64,000 bases of DNA from Paenilisteria rustica (GCF_013820765.1 NZ_JABJVM010000007.1:1-64000), one strand, 5' to 3'. Shown: positions 36,484 through 47,319, counted from the stretch's first letter. Numbers and translations: made by a program. The notes: generated by a model from the sequence alone, not told the origin.

Positions 36484-37367
36484 TTATCGACGGTGTCACG
36501 AAGCGTATTGAGGGAAATTTGGTGTTAGAGGACATCTCCTTTGAACTGAAATCGGGTGAGATTACTGCGCTGATTGGACGGAACGGCGTTGGGAAGACGA
36601 CGCTGTTCTCGATTATCGCGGGGATGTATTTGGCGGATGCAGGGCACGTAGCTATTGATGGCTATGACTTACGCAAGAATCCAGCGCTGAAGAAGAATAT
36701 TTTCTTTTTAGAAGATAATATGAACTATTTTAATTCGTATAGTGTGAAAGCAGTTGTGAAAATTTATAAAAATGTCTATGCCACCTTTGATGAGGCGTTT
36801 TTTGATACGTTAATGGAACGCTTTGAATTGCCGAAAAAAGCGAAGGTCATGTCTTTTTCGAAGGGGCGCAAGGCGTTATTTTTCATGATTTTGGCTTTTT
36901 CTTTGGATGTGCGTTATTTGTTGCTGGATGAGCCGATGGATGGGCTCGATGTGATTGTGAAGAAGCAGTTGTTGCAGTTCATTTTGGAGACGGTTGCTGA
37001 TCGGAAAACGAGTGTGTTGATTGCCTCGCATCGCTTGGATGAGCTGGAGCGGGTGGCGGATCGGGTGTTGGTTTTGAAGGGGACGACGCTAGAGCTGGAT
37101 TATTATTTGGAGTCGTTGCGTGATACGGCGTTGAAGCTTCAAGTGGCTTTTAAATCGAAGCATGTGCCGGTGTTTGTGAAGGAAGAATCAGAGCTTTTGC
37201 AGCGGAATGGGCGGATTTATACCTTATTGGTGACTGAAAATACGGATGATTTCGTTAGTAAGATCAAGATGGAGGAACCGATTCTATATCAGGAAATGGC
37301 GATTACAATTGAGGACGTTTTTACAATTCGATTGGCGGATGATAAGGTCGATTACTACGAGATGTGA
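36480..37367 (+). CDS. ABC transporter ATP-binding protein (YtrB-like)
   Basis: A 295-residue ATPase. Walker A GRNGVGKTTLF (~33-43), a signature-like MSFSKGRKALFFM (~122-134) in which the canonical LSGGQ is replaced by SFSKGR, Walker B YLLLDEPMDGLD (~144-155) and an H-loop ASHRLDELERV. The altered signature is known from YtrB/EcsA-like exporters. It forms an exporter with the two permeases downstream. The substrate is unknown; a cell-wall-active compound is possible given the YtrA-type regulator. Confidence 0.87.
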   Translation: MIIDGVTKRIEGNLVLEDISFELKSGEITALIGRNGVGKTTLFSIIAGMYLADAGHVAIDGYDLRKNPALKKNIFFLEDNMNYFNSYSVKAVVKIYKNVYATFDEAFFDTLMERFELPKKAKVMSFSKGRKALFFMILAFSLDVRYLLLDEPMDGLDVIVKKQLLQFILETVADRKTSVLIASHRLDELERVADRVLVLKGTTLELDYYLESLRDTALKLQVAFKSKHVPVFVKEESELLQRNGRIYTLLVTENTDDFVSKIKMEEPILYQEMAITIEDVFTIRLADDKVDYYEM

Positions 37368-37380
37368 GGGGTGAGGAGCA

Positions 37381-38466
37381 TTGTTTAATAAGCACATATG
37401 GTTGAAGGAGTGGCGCGGTGTACGGTGGATTGCGGTCATTTTGATGTTGTTGTTTCTTTATGCGCAAACTGGTGGACTTTACTCGGATGCGGATACTTGG
37501 CAAGAGAGATCTGATTATTATCAGTCGAATGGTTTTCAAAAAGAACAAGAGGCGGCTGGAGATGCAAAAATGTCTCCTGATGATGTGAAAACAACGCTAA
37601 CGTTTAGTTATTTGACGACGGGGTTTCCGGGTGATATATTTTCAACACAGTACACGATGTCTCAATCTTACTTTGCGCTAAGTATTTTGGTTGTTATTTT
37701 AGGGCTGGCGATGGTTGGCTGGGAACGTTACACGAGGAAGGATCACTTCGCGTTGGCGGCACCGTTCAAGCGTAGTAGTATGATTGGAACGAAACTATTG
37801 CTTGGTTTTCTTGTGATTACTGTCGCTTACGGGGTTAGTTTATGGTTGGGATTGATGCGGTTATTTGATGTGATTCCAAGCGAATTTATAGATTTAGATA
37901 TGCAAAAGGTATACTTAGGACTGCTTGGTAATTTGGGAGCTTTTTTATTGCTCTTTGTGGTAACTATTTTTGTTGGAACAATTATGGGAGAACTATTGTC
38001 GACTGTTATTGCACTGCTTATTATCACGATTATGCCGCGGTATGTTTATGTGGTTTGGTGGACTTTCATGCAACTATTGCATCCAGATATTAGTGCCGAT
38101 AAATTTTCTAATTGGACGTCCTACACGAATGTATTTCTTATTTTTGGAAATAGTGAGTTTGAGTATGGGCCGTTTATTTGGCAGATGATTTTGCTTGTTT
38201 TGTTTGGAGTTGGTTCGGTATTTTTCTATAAGCGATATTCGATTGAGAATAATGGAAAGGTTTTGGCGTTCTCGTATTTGCGAATTCCAAGTGCGATTTT
38301 AGTATCGTTCGGTGGGGCGATTTTGATTACTAATTTTTGGATTGGTGGAGGGGCAGCGGAGGGTCCAACGCTAACAAGTTTGTTCATTATAAGTATCGGA
38401 TCGTTTATTGGGTGTTTGGTTATATGCTATATGGTACTTTATAGGAATGCGTGGGTTCGGAGATAG
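37381..38466 (+). CDS. ABC transporter permease, first of two paralogues
   Basis: A 361-residue membrane protein from TTG 37381 behind GTGAGGAG. It starts IWLKEWRGVRWIAVILMLLF, with a large extracytoplasmic loop after helix 1 and about seven further helices (ALSILVVILGLAMVGWERYT and others). WERYTRKDHFALAAPFKRS is a cytoplasmic coupling-type segment. The next gene encodes a paralogue with the same layout, so the exporter is probably a heterodimer. Confidence 0.8.
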   Translation: MFNKHIWLKEWRGVRWIAVILMLLFLYAQTGGLYSDADTWQERSDYYQSNGFQKEQEAAGDAKMSPDDVKTTLTFSYLTTGFPGDIFSTQYTMSQSYFALSILVVILGLAMVGWERYTRKDHFALAAPFKRSSMIGTKLLLGFLVITVAYGVSLWLGLMRLFDVIPSEFIDLDMQKVYLGLLGNLGAFLLLFVVTIFVGTIMGELLSTVIALLIITIMPRYVYVVWWTFMQLLHPDISADKFSNWTSYTNVFLIFGNSEFEYGPFIWQMILLVLFGVGSVFFYKRYSIENNGKVLAFSYLRIPSAILVSFGGAILITNFWIGGGAAEGPTLTSLFIISIGSFIGCLVICYMVLYRNAWVRR

Positions 38467-38476
38467 GAGGGTTTTT

Positions 38477-39574
38477 ATGTGGCAAAAGGGACTGTGGTAC
38501 AAGGAATGGCGGGGAATCAGGTGGGTTGTTCCACTTGTTTTTCTCGTGTTTTTGTTAGCTTTTTTTGTTGGTTTGGTGAATGAGTCGGATGCTTGGAATA
38601 AGAGTCAGGCTCATTATAAGTCGGAGGATTTTCAGGTGGAGCAGGAGCTTGATCCGGATTTTGCGATGACGAAACAGGAGATTCGGGATGATTTGACGGT
38701 GCGCTACTTGGCGTATGAGACGAAGTTGTCGAACAAAGTGGATCAGTATACATATTTTTTCTTTAGTTTTACGGTGAGTGTACCGTTTACATTGACGCTT
38801 GTGCTGGCCGTGATTCTGGGGATATGTTCGGTGATTTTGGAGCGATATACGCGCGGGAATCATTTCACAGCGGTGATGCCTTATTCTAAGAAAGCGATTC
38901 TTGGCGTGAAGGTGCTGCTTGGTTTTGCGGTCATCACGGTGAGTTATTTTGTAAGTTTGGGGTTGGGTGTGTGGTACTTTATGTCCCGAGTTCCAGCAGA
39001 GTTCGTTGATTTTCACCACCAAAAATTAATTATGGACGTGCTGGGGAGTTGGTTGGCATATTTATTGTTATTCTTGCTACCGATTGTTGTGGGTTATGTG
39101 ATTGGTTCTCCGCTTGGTGGTATTCTTGCGACGGCGGGATTGGTGTTGTTGCCGGGTACTATTTTGGCGTTTGTTAGGCATATCGAGACGTTCATACAAA
39201 AAGGTGCCTCGGGTGATTTGTCGTATTGGAGCGATTTTTGTCGGATTTTGGAGCCGTTGGGATTCATTCGGCCAGCTTATGGACCGCTCATTTTGCAAGT
39301 GGGATTATTGGTTGGAGCACTGGTTTTTGCGAGTGTTGTCGCAGAGCGCGAGTCACTTGAGACGAATGGGAGATTATTTGTTTTCCCAAAAATGCGGGCA
39401 TGGGGAATTGGGATTGCAGCGATATTGATTGGGATGTTCGTGGCGAATATGGTTCAGGATTTTGTGAAACTGTCTGGAACGGCTGGTTTCGTTGGGTTTT
39501 TGGCGATATTTGGTGTGAGCATGATGGCTTCTGTGATTGTGGGAATTCGATTTACTTATGGGAAACGTTTGTAA
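38477..39574 (+). CDS. ABC transporter permease, second paralogue
   Basis: A 365-residue protein starting at ATG 38477 (MWQKGLWYKEWRGIRWVVPL) with AGGAGGG upstream; the longer frame overlaps the first permease out of register and is not real. KEWRGIRW and LERYTRGNHFTAVMPYSKKA align with the same positions of the preceding permease, indicating tandem duplication. About eight membrane helices. The operon ends here; a DUF1129 gene follows after 77 bp. Confidence 0.8.
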   Translation: MWQKGLWYKEWRGIRWVVPLVFLVFLLAFFVGLVNESDAWNKSQAHYKSEDFQVEQELDPDFAMTKQEIRDDLTVRYLAYETKLSNKVDQYTYFFFSFTVSVPFTLTLVLAVILGICSVILERYTRGNHFTAVMPYSKKAILGVKVLLGFAVITVSYFVSLGLGVWYFMSRVPAEFVDFHHQKLIMDVLGSWLAYLLLFLLPIVVGYVIGSPLGGILATAGLVLLPGTILAFVRHIETFIQKGASGDLSYWSDFCRILEPLGFIRPAYGPLILQVGLLVGALVFASVVAERESLETNGRLFVFPKMRAWGIGIAAILIGMFVANMVQDFVKLSGTAGFVGFLAIFGVSMMASVIVGIRFTYGKRL

Positions 39575-39651
39575 TTTTTCATAAATATATTTCTACTGGG
39601 AAGTATATTGGGTTATAATAGAGGTAGTATGTTTGAGGGAGGATTTTATCG

Positions 39652-40311
39652 GTGACAACAGAAGCAGAAACAGTGAAGCCTGAGATTGGCGAGATGAAGG
39701 CGAATTTGACGAAGCGTAACTTGCAATATGTTCAGGAAGTGGAGAAGCATCTTCGCGAAACGGGGCAATATGGTGAGGAGCAGCAAGCGAATTTGATTTA
39801 TGAAATGGCGGAAAAGGTGCTTGAGAATCAAAAACAAGGTGTGACGGCTCGGAAATTATTCGACGTGACGCCTACGGAATATGTGAAAGCGTTGACTGTG
39901 AAAGCAGCGCCAACTGGTGAAGTAGCTGGGAAATGGTGGATTGCGCTGGATGGCGGATTGCTCGTACTTGGAGCGATGATGTTGATCAGTGGTGTGAGCG
40001 CGATTTTCCAAGGGCAAACACTTGGATTGGCTGTGCTATTCGTGACATTCCTTGTCGGTGGTGGTGCGATGATGGTACTGCGGAAATATGCGGGTGCTAT
40101 GCGTCAAGGTGAAAAAGGTGGAACGTGGAAGTATCTCGCGATTGCGATGGTTGTTATTCTTGTGTGGATGACGATTATGACGGTTGTGCAGGTGGTTGTT
40201 CCGGCGAAATGGAATATTGCGTTAGATCCATACCCGACTGTGATTGTTGGTGTAGCGCTATTGGCATTACGTTTCTACTTGAAGAGAAAGAAAAATATAC
40301 CGAATTTATAA
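39652..40311 (+). CDS. DUF1129 membrane protein
   Basis: A 219-residue protein from GTG 39652 behind GAGGGAGG. The N-terminal ~85 residues are charged and helical (EIGEMKANLTKRNLQYVQEV, VTARKLFDVTPTEYVKAL), followed by about five to six membrane helices (~97-215). The N-terminal half fits DUF1129, common in Listeria and lactic acid bacteria. Function unknown. Confidence 0.72.
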   Translation: MTTEAETVKPEIGEMKANLTKRNLQYVQEVEKHLRETGQYGEEQQANLIYEMAEKVLENQKQGVTARKLFDVTPTEYVKALTVKAAPTGEVAGKWWIALDGGLLVLGAMMLISGVSAIFQGQTLGLAVLFVTFLVGGGAMMVLRKYAGAMRQGEKGGTWKYLAIAMVVILVWMTIMTVVQVVVPAKWNIALDPYPTVIVGVALLALRFYLKRKKNIPNL

Positions 40312-40319
40312 ATGATAAT

Positions 40320-40352
40320 GATGCTGTTTCTTAATTAGGAACAGCATCTTTT
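40320..40352 (+). terminator. Intrinsic terminator
   Basis: GATGCTGTTTC / GGAACAGCATC (40320-40330, 40338-40348) with TTTTG after the stem. Confidence 0.8.
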
Positions 40353-40372
40353 GTATAGAAAGGATGATTATA

Positions 40373-40987
40373 ATGGTAGAAAAACTGAAGATATTTAATT
40401 TGGAGCATCAGCAAATTGGGACGGCGAGTCGGGATGATGTGCATCATAAGGGGCTGTGGCACGAGACGTTTCATTGTTGGTTTGTGTCGGAGGACTTGAC
40501 GAGGATTTTTATTCAATTCCGAAGTGAGCAGAAAAAGGATTTTGCGGGACTATATGATATTACGGCGGCGGGGCATTTGACGGAGGACGAGACGGTTTTG
40601 GATGGGGTTCGTGAGGTGAAGGAGGAGCTTGGTGTCGATGTGGCTTTTGATGAGCTGGTATCGCTTGGTGTGATTGCCACGAGCTATGTTTCGCCGGGAT
40701 TTGTGGATCGGGAGTTTTGCCATGTGTTTTTGTATAAGTTTGCGGGGAATTTGGCGGATTTCAGGTTACAGGAGGAAGAGGTTGGCGGCATGGTGACGGC
40801 GGATTTGCAGGAGTTTCGGTCATTTTTCAAAGGGGAATCGGATGGGCTTCGTGTGGAGGGATTTAAGTTGCGCGATGCAGGAGTTGAGATTGTGAATGAG
40901 GTGTTGGGGACGCGCCAGTTTACGTTGGAGGAAAATGATTATTATGGAAAGTTAGTGCGTGCGATGGAGCTGCGGAATATTTTGTAA
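40373..40987 (+). CDS. Nudix hydrolase
   Basis: A 204-residue protein starting at ATG 40373 behind AAAGGATG. The Nudix box runs G-H-L-T-E-D-E...VREVKEELGV (~65-87) with the REVKEELG core that binds Mg2+. The N-terminal KLKIFNLEHQQIGTASRDDV and HHKGLWHETFHCWFVSEDL parts resemble the isopentenyl-diphosphate isomerase-like/YfcD branch of Nudix enzymes. Substrate unknown; probably a nucleoside diphosphate derivative. Confidence 0.85.
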   Translation: MVEKLKIFNLEHQQIGTASRDDVHHKGLWHETFHCWFVSEDLTRIFIQFRSEQKKDFAGLYDITAAGHLTEDETVLDGVREVKEELGVDVAFDELVSLGVIATSYVSPGFVDREFCHVFLYKFAGNLADFRLQEEEVGGMVTADLQEFRSFFKGESDGLRVEGFKLRDAGVEIVNEVLGTRQFTLEENDYYGKLVRAMELRNIL

Positions 40988-41180
40988 TTATGTTTCGGAT
41001 GTAAGGTTTAAGGATATAGTCAAATAGACTGGTTTCTACTATATAAAATTATACTGGGGTATTATTGTTAGGAAAATCATAGAAATTCTATGTTCTGGAC
41101 GGTGTACTCTTATTTTAATTTGTGGGGTGAAATCGGTTACTATTTCATACTTAGTTTACAAAACAGAAGGGAGGTTTACG

Positions 41181-41735
41181 ATGAATGGTCTAGCGAAGGT
41201 ACTTTTTGTCATTGTTGGTCTGGTTGGGATGGTCGGAAGTGCTGTTTTTGCGGGAATGGCTTATCAATTAGGTGTATTTTCGGATGTTGTGACGGAATAT
41301 CAGGAGAAAATGTGGTTTTCTAATGTCGCGATATTTGTTGGTATTCTTATGTTTGTTATTTTCTTCATGTTCTTTTTCATCGGACTTTTGACGAAAACGA
41401 GAGAGCGGTCGATTGTGTTGCCAACGAAATATGGTGATATAGAGATCACGAGCAAAACGATTGAATCGACGGTGATGTATGTTGTCGTGGAGGAGAATAT
41501 GTTGCGAAATCCTGTGGTGTCTGCGAAATTATTTAATCGTAAAAAGGCAGTGAAGGTCTTTGTGATGGGAGACGCTATTCAAACGTCGAGGCTTCAGACA
41601 AATGGGGCTGAGTTGCAGAGTAAGATTGAAGAGAAGTTGAAAGATATGTTAGAGATTGAGCTGGTTGAGGCGGATATCAAGATTCATAAAACAAATAAGC
41701 GTGAGGCTAAAAGTAGTCATGCGCGTGTGATTTAG
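41181..41735 (+). CDS. amaP: Alkaline-shock membrane anchor AmaP
   Basis: A 184-residue protein beginning MNGLAKVLFVIVGLVGMVGS, with AGGGAGG before ATG 41181. Two membrane helices (~5-30 and ~45-72) and a cytoplasmic C-terminal part (~80-184) including YGDIEITSKTIESTVMYVVV and a C-terminal alpha/beta segment. In S. aureus AmaP holds Asp23 at the membrane. The next two genes are the usual companions (DUF2273, Asp23). Confidence 0.88.
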   Translation: MNGLAKVLFVIVGLVGMVGSAVFAGMAYQLGVFSDVVTEYQEKMWFSNVAIFVGILMFVIFFMFFFIGLLTKTRERSIVLPTKYGDIEITSKTIESTVMYVVVEENMLRNPVVSAKLFNRKKAVKVFVMGDAIQTSRLQTNGAELQSKIEEKLKDMLEIELVEADIKIHKTNKREAKSSHARVI

Positions 41736-41745
41736 GAGGGATACA

Positions 41746-41949
41746 ATGAATTTACCAGAGCTTTTGCAACCGTACAAATGGCGTATAATTGGTGTCATTG
41801 TAGGACTCGTTATCGCTATTTTGTTTATGACGATTGGTTTCGGATATACGTTGTTAATAGTACTTATTACTGGGATTGGTTTTCTGATTGGCAAATGGAA
41901 AGACGGTCAGTTGGATATTAATGATTGGTTGAAATTTTTAACGAAATAG
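41746..41949 (+). CDS. DUF2273 small membrane protein
   Basis: A 67-residue protein with two adjacent hydrophobic segments (KWRIIGVIVGLVIAILFMTI, then GYTLLIVLITGIGFLIGKW) and the DGQLDINDWLKFL end typical of DUF2273. AGGAGGG precedes ATG 41746. It lies between amaP and the Asp23 gene in many Firmicutes and is thought to join the Asp23 membrane assembly. Confidence 0.88.
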   Translation: MNLPELLQPYKWRIIGVIVGLVIAILFMTIGFGYTLLIVLITGIGFLIGKWKDGQLDINDWLKFLTK

Positions 41950-41964
41950 GAGAGGATGATTGAA

Positions 41965-42390
41965 ATGGTAGAAGCTATTAAAACGAATGAGGTTGAAGTA
42001 CGCAAAAATTCACTAACTTTTGATGATCAAGTCATTAAAAAAATCACTGGTATCGCTGCAAATGAGGTGGATGGTATTCTGGCTTTAGAGGGCGGTTTTA
42101 TTAGTGGCTTGACGGATAAATTCAAAGCTAAGGGCGACATTACGAAAGGTATTAACGTCGAAGTTGGCGAGAAGCAGGTGGCGATTGATCTTGTTGCTAC
42201 TGTCGAATATGGCAAGAGTATCCCTGCTATTTTTGAGGAAACGGTAGTTAAAATTGAGGCGGCGATTGCTAAAATGACTGGTTTGAAAGTTGTTGAGGTG
42301 AATCTAAATGTGAGTGATGTGAAGACGAAGCGTGAGTTTGAAAGTGAGATTAAGGCGGAGGTTGTGGAGCCGTCGGGTAGAGTCAATTAA
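41965..42390 (+). CDS. Asp23/Gls24 envelope stress protein
   Basis: A 141-residue protein. ATG 41965 is preferred over 41956, which is too close to the AGGAGAGG site. The conserved core is FDDQVIKKITGIAANEVDGI, then GVEV-type strands (INVEVGEKQVAIDLVATVEY) and VVEVNLNVSDVKTKRE. Soluble, recruited to the membrane by AmaP; in staphylococci loss of Asp23 triggers cell-wall stress responses. Confidence 0.93.
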   Translation: MVEAIKTNEVEVRKNSLTFDDQVIKKITGIAANEVDGILALEGGFISGLTDKFKAKGDITKGINVEVGEKQVAIDLVATVEYGKSIPAIFEETVVKIEAAIAKMTGLKVVEVNLNVSDVKTKREFESEIKAEVVEPSGRVN

Positions 42391-42400
42391 ATAGTGAGCG

Positions 42401-42437
42401 ATGCGTGACTTTCGATTTCGGAGGTTGCGCATTTTTT
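42401..42437 (+). terminator. Intrinsic terminator
   Basis: ATGCGTGACT (42401-42410) pairs with GGTTGCGCAT (42423-42432) with G-U pairs and is followed by six T, after the Asp23 gene. Confidence 0.75.
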
Positions 42438-42534
42438 GATTATTTCCCGGGAAATATTGTGATCGGGTAGCTTTTCGGTGGGGAATATGACATAATAAAT
42501 TCGTGAAACCTTTATTAGAAAGGGCGTATAGCGA

Positions 42535-43263
42535 ATGTTTCCTTATGAGATAGTGAGCAAATTTACTGAGACAGAGTTGCATTTATACAGATACATAATG
42601 GATAATCCGGATAAAGTAATGTACATGCGTGTTCGGGAGTTGGCGGATGAGACGCATGTGTCGGCGGCTTCGATTGTTCGTTTTACGAGGAAACTTGGTT
42701 ATGATGGGTTTTCGGAGTTTAAGGTGCAGTTGAAACAGGCGTCGAAGGAGAAGGTCAGGACGAAGACGGCGGACACGATTGAGGTGTTGGAGGAGTTTTT
42801 TGAGCGGACGTTGCGACGGGATTATGATGTGAGCTTGGATAAGGCTGTGGACATTATTGATGACGCGCAGTTGGTCGTGTTTGTGGGGATTGGGACGTCG
42901 GGAATTCTTGCGGAATATGGCTCGCGTTTTTTTTCGAATTTGCAGAAGCGGACTTTCTACATTAAGGACCCTTTTTACCCGAATGCGGCGCAGCAGTTTG
43001 ATAATGCGGTGATGGTAATTTTATCGGTTTCTGGGGAGACGCCGCAAGTTATTTTGCAGGCGCAGAACATGAAGCAGTATGGGAGTAAGATTATTAGCAT
43101 TACGAATTCTAGCAAAAATACGTTGGCCGGGTTATCGGATGTTAATATTCCATATTTTGTAACGCAGGAAATGATTCATGAGACGAATATTACGACACAG
43201 ATTCCGGTTTTGTTTTTGCTGGAGGCGATGGCAAAGAAGACATATAATAGGCACCAAATATAG
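42535..43263 (+). CDS. RpiR-family regulator with SIS domain
   Basis: A 242-residue regulator. HTH_6 domain at ~1-75 (MRVRELADETHVSAASIVRF, then TRKLGYDGFSEFKVQLKQ), SIS domain at ~100-235 (VVFVGIGTSGILAEYGSRFF, VILSVSGETPQVI, VISITNS-like segment). AGAAAGGG precedes ATG 42535. It is convergent with the ROK-EIIC-GH1 beta-glucoside genes, which makes it the likely sensor for that pathway. Confidence 0.87.
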   Translation: MFPYEIVSKFTETELHLYRYIMDNPDKVMYMRVRELADETHVSAASIVRFTRKLGYDGFSEFKVQLKQASKEKVRTKTADTIEVLEEFFERTLRRDYDVSLDKAVDIIDDAQLVVFVGIGTSGILAEYGSRFFSNLQKRTFYIKDPFYPNAAQQFDNAVMVILSVSGETPQVILQAQNMKQYGSKIISITNSSKNTLAGLSDVNIPYFVTQEMIHETNITTQIPVLFLLEAMAKKTYNRHQI

Positions 43264-43270
43264 TTTTGAG

Positions 43271-43456
43271 CATAATCCAAATAAATCGGCGACAAGCGCT
43301 CGCATTCATGGGATTTGGCGGACTTCCGGTTCTCACATACACTAGTATGCTCCGCTTCCGGCTTCCACCAAATCCCATGAATACAAACGCTTTCGCTCGA
43401 TTTGTGTAAAGCAAAGTCTTCGTCCTACCTGGAAGTATGGGTTGGGCGGTTTTGTC
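43271..43456. repeat. Palindromic intergenic repeat, copy 2
   Basis: Core 43283-43403 has the same 121-bp length and the same AAATCG / CGATTT ends as copy 1 at 29415-29535. The inner arms here are ATTCATGGGA and TCCCATGAAT, so both arms differ from copy 1 in a matching way. A second stem with GTTTTG follows. It separates the convergent RpiR and ROK genes and probably works as their terminator. Short frames inside it on both strands are artefacts. Confidence 0.85.
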
Positions 43457-43477
43457 ATACATCATAGAGTTGCATTT

Positions 43478-44365
43478 TTAGATTTCTGTTAACAACAAGT
43501 GATGATATACTGCGCCGAGCAGGCCGGCTTGGTTTTTATGTGAGACGAGTTCGAGTTCGGTGTCACGTAAGCCGAAGAAGGCCATGTGGTGTTTGAGCTC
43601 GTCTAGGAACGTTGGCCGGTCTGTGATGCCGCCGCCAATGAAAATGTGACTTGGATCGAAGCAATAAATCAGGTTGTATAGGCCGGTGCAAAGTCCTGTG
43701 TAGAAGTCGTGGATTAGCTTCTCGGCGATTGGTTCGCGTGCGTCGTAGGCTGCGAATATTTCTTCACCTGTGACTTCGTTTAGGCTTTTACCTGTATGTG
43801 CCGCGTATTGACGACGCAAAACGAGCATAGTTGTCGTTTGATTCATCGTATAGGAACCAGGTTCGTAGCTGCCAGGTCGGTCGCTAAATAGATAGCCGAA
43901 TTCGCCAGCGCGGAACCTGGAACCGCTGTAAAGCTTGCCATCAATGAAGATACCACCGCCGATGCCAGTTCCGATTGTCATACATAAAAAGTTATCTAAG
44001 TCTTGCGCACCGCCAACCCATTTTTCACATAAAGCCACGCAATTGGCGTCATTTTCAACGGTGACGGGGAGGCCTGTTTTTTCTTCTAAGTATTCGCGAA
44101 TGGGGAAGTTATCGAAGGCACGGATTGCGCCACCCATCGTGATAAAGCCGGTTTTTGGATTGATGTAGCCGGGCGCGCTGATTGCAACGCCCGCCACATC
44201 GTGTTTTTTCGTATACTCTGAAATCCCTGCTAATATCAGTTCGCCGTCAAAATCAGGGATTGTCATTTTTTCGTGTTGGAGAATATCGCCTTCACTCGAA
44301 ACAACGCCCATCTTCAAGGTTGTTCCGCCGATATCAAATGCTGCCAGGTTTTTCAAATTAGTCAA
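43478..44365 (-). CDS. ROK-family sugar kinase
   Basis: A 295-residue ROK kinase. ATP phosphate-binding AFDIGGTTLKMGVV (~9-22), catalytic Asp in VENDANCVALCE (~102-113), IGTGIGGGIFIDGKL, and a glycine-rich IFIGGGI near the C-terminus. The usual ROK zinc motif (CxCGxxGC) is missing, as in the BglK/beta-glucoside kinase branch. Within a beta-glucoside operon it could phosphorylate cellobiose or the glucose released by the GH1 enzyme. Confidence 0.88.
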   Translation of the reverse strand: MTNLKNLAAFDIGGTTLKMGVVSSEGDILQHEKMTIPDFDGELILAGISEYTKKHDVAGVAISAPGYINPKTGFITMGGAIRAFDNFPIREYLEEKTGLPVTVENDANCVALCEKWVGGAQDLDNFLCMTIGTGIGGGIFIDGKLYSGSRFRAGEFGYLFSDRPGSYEPGSYTMNQTTTMLVLRRQYAAHTGKSLNEVTGEEIFAAYDAREPIAEKLIHDFYTGLCTGLYNLIYCFDPSHIFIGGGITDRPTFLDELKHHMAFFGLRDTELELVSHKNQAGLLGAVYHHLLLTEI

Positions 44366-44368
44366 CTC

Positions 44369-45730
44369 CTATTTTTCAGTTGCTGTTGCGGATTCAGTTG
44401 CGTTTGCGTCCATTTGTGCATCACTCGCGGCTACTTTATTGGATACGAGCACGAATGGTAGGTAACAAATGGTTGCGACGGCCAAACAGAGTAGTCCGAC
44501 GAGCAGTGCGAGCCAATTTCCACCGGTACCAAGGAACGGAATCAGTGGGCCCGGTGTTGTCCAAGGCACTTGATACGCGACTGGCGGAATAATTTTGAAG
44601 TGAATGAAGAAGTAACCGATTAGTGTATTGATGGCTGGGACAAAGATGAACGGAATCACCATGATCGGATTCAGCACGATTGGAAGACCGAAAATAACTG
44701 GTTCGTTAATGTTGAACAAGCCCGGCGCAATCGATAGTTTCGCGATATCGCGGTGATCGGCACGTTTGGAAGCGAAGAAAATCGCAATCAGAAGGCCGAG
44801 CGTCATTCCAGAACCACCATAGTTCGCAAAAGCGTCATTTAGACCTGCCCAAGTTGTTGGATAAGGCGCGCCCCATGCGGAACCGTGCTGTGCTACATAG
44901 TTCAAGTTTGCCAAGTTAGGCTCTGTAAAAATGGTATCGCGGATCGCAGCGATCGTGTTCGGACCGTGAATCCCGAGAACCCATAGTAAGTTGGAAATAA
45001 AGCCGAGTAATAGGACAGAATAAATATTCGTACCCATGTCTTTTAGTGGCGATTGAATAACCGTATAAACGAGGTCATGCAAGCCTTCTGGAGCGATTAA
45101 AGTGATTAGATAGTTCAAAACGGAGAACAAAATCATCACAAGAATAACTGGAATCAAAACTTTGAAAGAACGAGAAACGGCTGGCGGCACTTGGGCTGGC
45201 ATTTTGATGGTCAGTCTCGGTGCGCGTGCAAGACGGCTGAAAACTTCCCCAGTAATAATACCAACGATTAGTGCTACGAACAGGCCTTGCGCTCCTAGGA
45301 ATTTGGTAGTCATGTACGCTTGGTTTTCGACAACAAGGTAAGGCGTGTAGATGATGAAAAACGCGCCGATTGCTGTTAAACCGCATAAAAGATCATCCTG
45401 CTGGAAAAAGATAGCGAGATTTCGTGCTACTAAAAAAGTGATAAGTATGGCCATAATATTGGTTGAACCTTGCAGAACTGGTGCGAAAATAGCCTGAGCG
45501 TCCGCGAGATTCGGGAAAATCTTACCTAGAAATAGGATTTTAGCGATAAAACCATCTGGACTAAGCACTGCGAAGTTGATTAAAAGGATAATCGACCCTG
45601 CCATGATTAAAGGGAAAACTAAAATAAATGCGTCACGAATGGCAGCAATATGCCGCTGTGAATTCAATTTGTTGGCAACGGGTACAAGTGCTTTCTCCAT
45701 ACCATGTTCGAACTTTGTCATTAAACTCAT
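44369..45730 (-). CDS. PTS EIIC, lactose/cellobiose family
   Basis: A 453-residue permease with about ten helices, starting MSLMTKFEHGMEKALVPVAN at ATG 45730 behind GGAGGT; the frame beyond it is non-coding. Conserved EIIC motifs: IAAIRDAFILVFPLIMAGSI, GIHGPNTIAAI, and FNINEPVIFGLPIVLNPIM. No EIIA or EIIB gene adjoins it, unlike the full IIA-IIB-IIC set at the corresponding L. monocytogenes locus as I recall it, so partners must be supplied elsewhere. Confidence 0.92.
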   Translation of the reverse strand: MSLMTKFEHGMEKALVPVANKLNSQRHIAAIRDAFILVFPLIMAGSIILLINFAVLSPDGFIAKILFLGKIFPNLADAQAIFAPVLQGSTNIMAILITFLVARNLAIFFQQDDLLCGLTAIGAFFIIYTPYLVVENQAYMTTKFLGAQGLFVALIVGIITGEVFSRLARAPRLTIKMPAQVPPAVSRSFKVLIPVILVMILFSVLNYLITLIAPEGLHDLVYTVIQSPLKDMGTNIYSVLLLGFISNLLWVLGIHGPNTIAAIRDTIFTEPNLANLNYVAQHGSAWGAPYPTTWAGLNDAFANYGGSGMTLGLLIAIFFASKRADHRDIAKLSIAPGLFNINEPVIFGLPIVLNPIMVIPFIFVPAINTLIGYFFIHFKIIPPVAYQVPWTTPGPLIPFLGTGGNWLALLVGLLCLAVATICYLPFVLVSNKVAASDAQMDANATESATATEK

Positions 45731-45760
45731 AAAATGAACCTCCATTTTTGAAAAAGCGGT

Positions 45761-45774
45761 TGTTAACGCTTTCT
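45761..45774. promoter_or_regulatory. Candidate cre site before EIIC
   Basis: TGTTAACGCTTTCT (minus strand AGAAAGCGTTAACA) matches the cre consensus with one mismatch, 31 bp before the EIIC start. Confidence 0.6.
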
Positions 45775-45843
45775 TTTGTTTGTGATAGACCAAGTTTGCA
45801 AAACGCATTTGGGATACGTTTCGCAAACTTGACTCCCTAACTT

Positions 45844-47319
<1,476 letters not shown>

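Noticed and set aside
41032..41062. SigB-like promoter (GTTT then GGGTAT) before amaP
   Set aside because: The 21-nt gap between GTTT and GGGTAT is too long for a SigB promoter, and no better -35 pairs with it.
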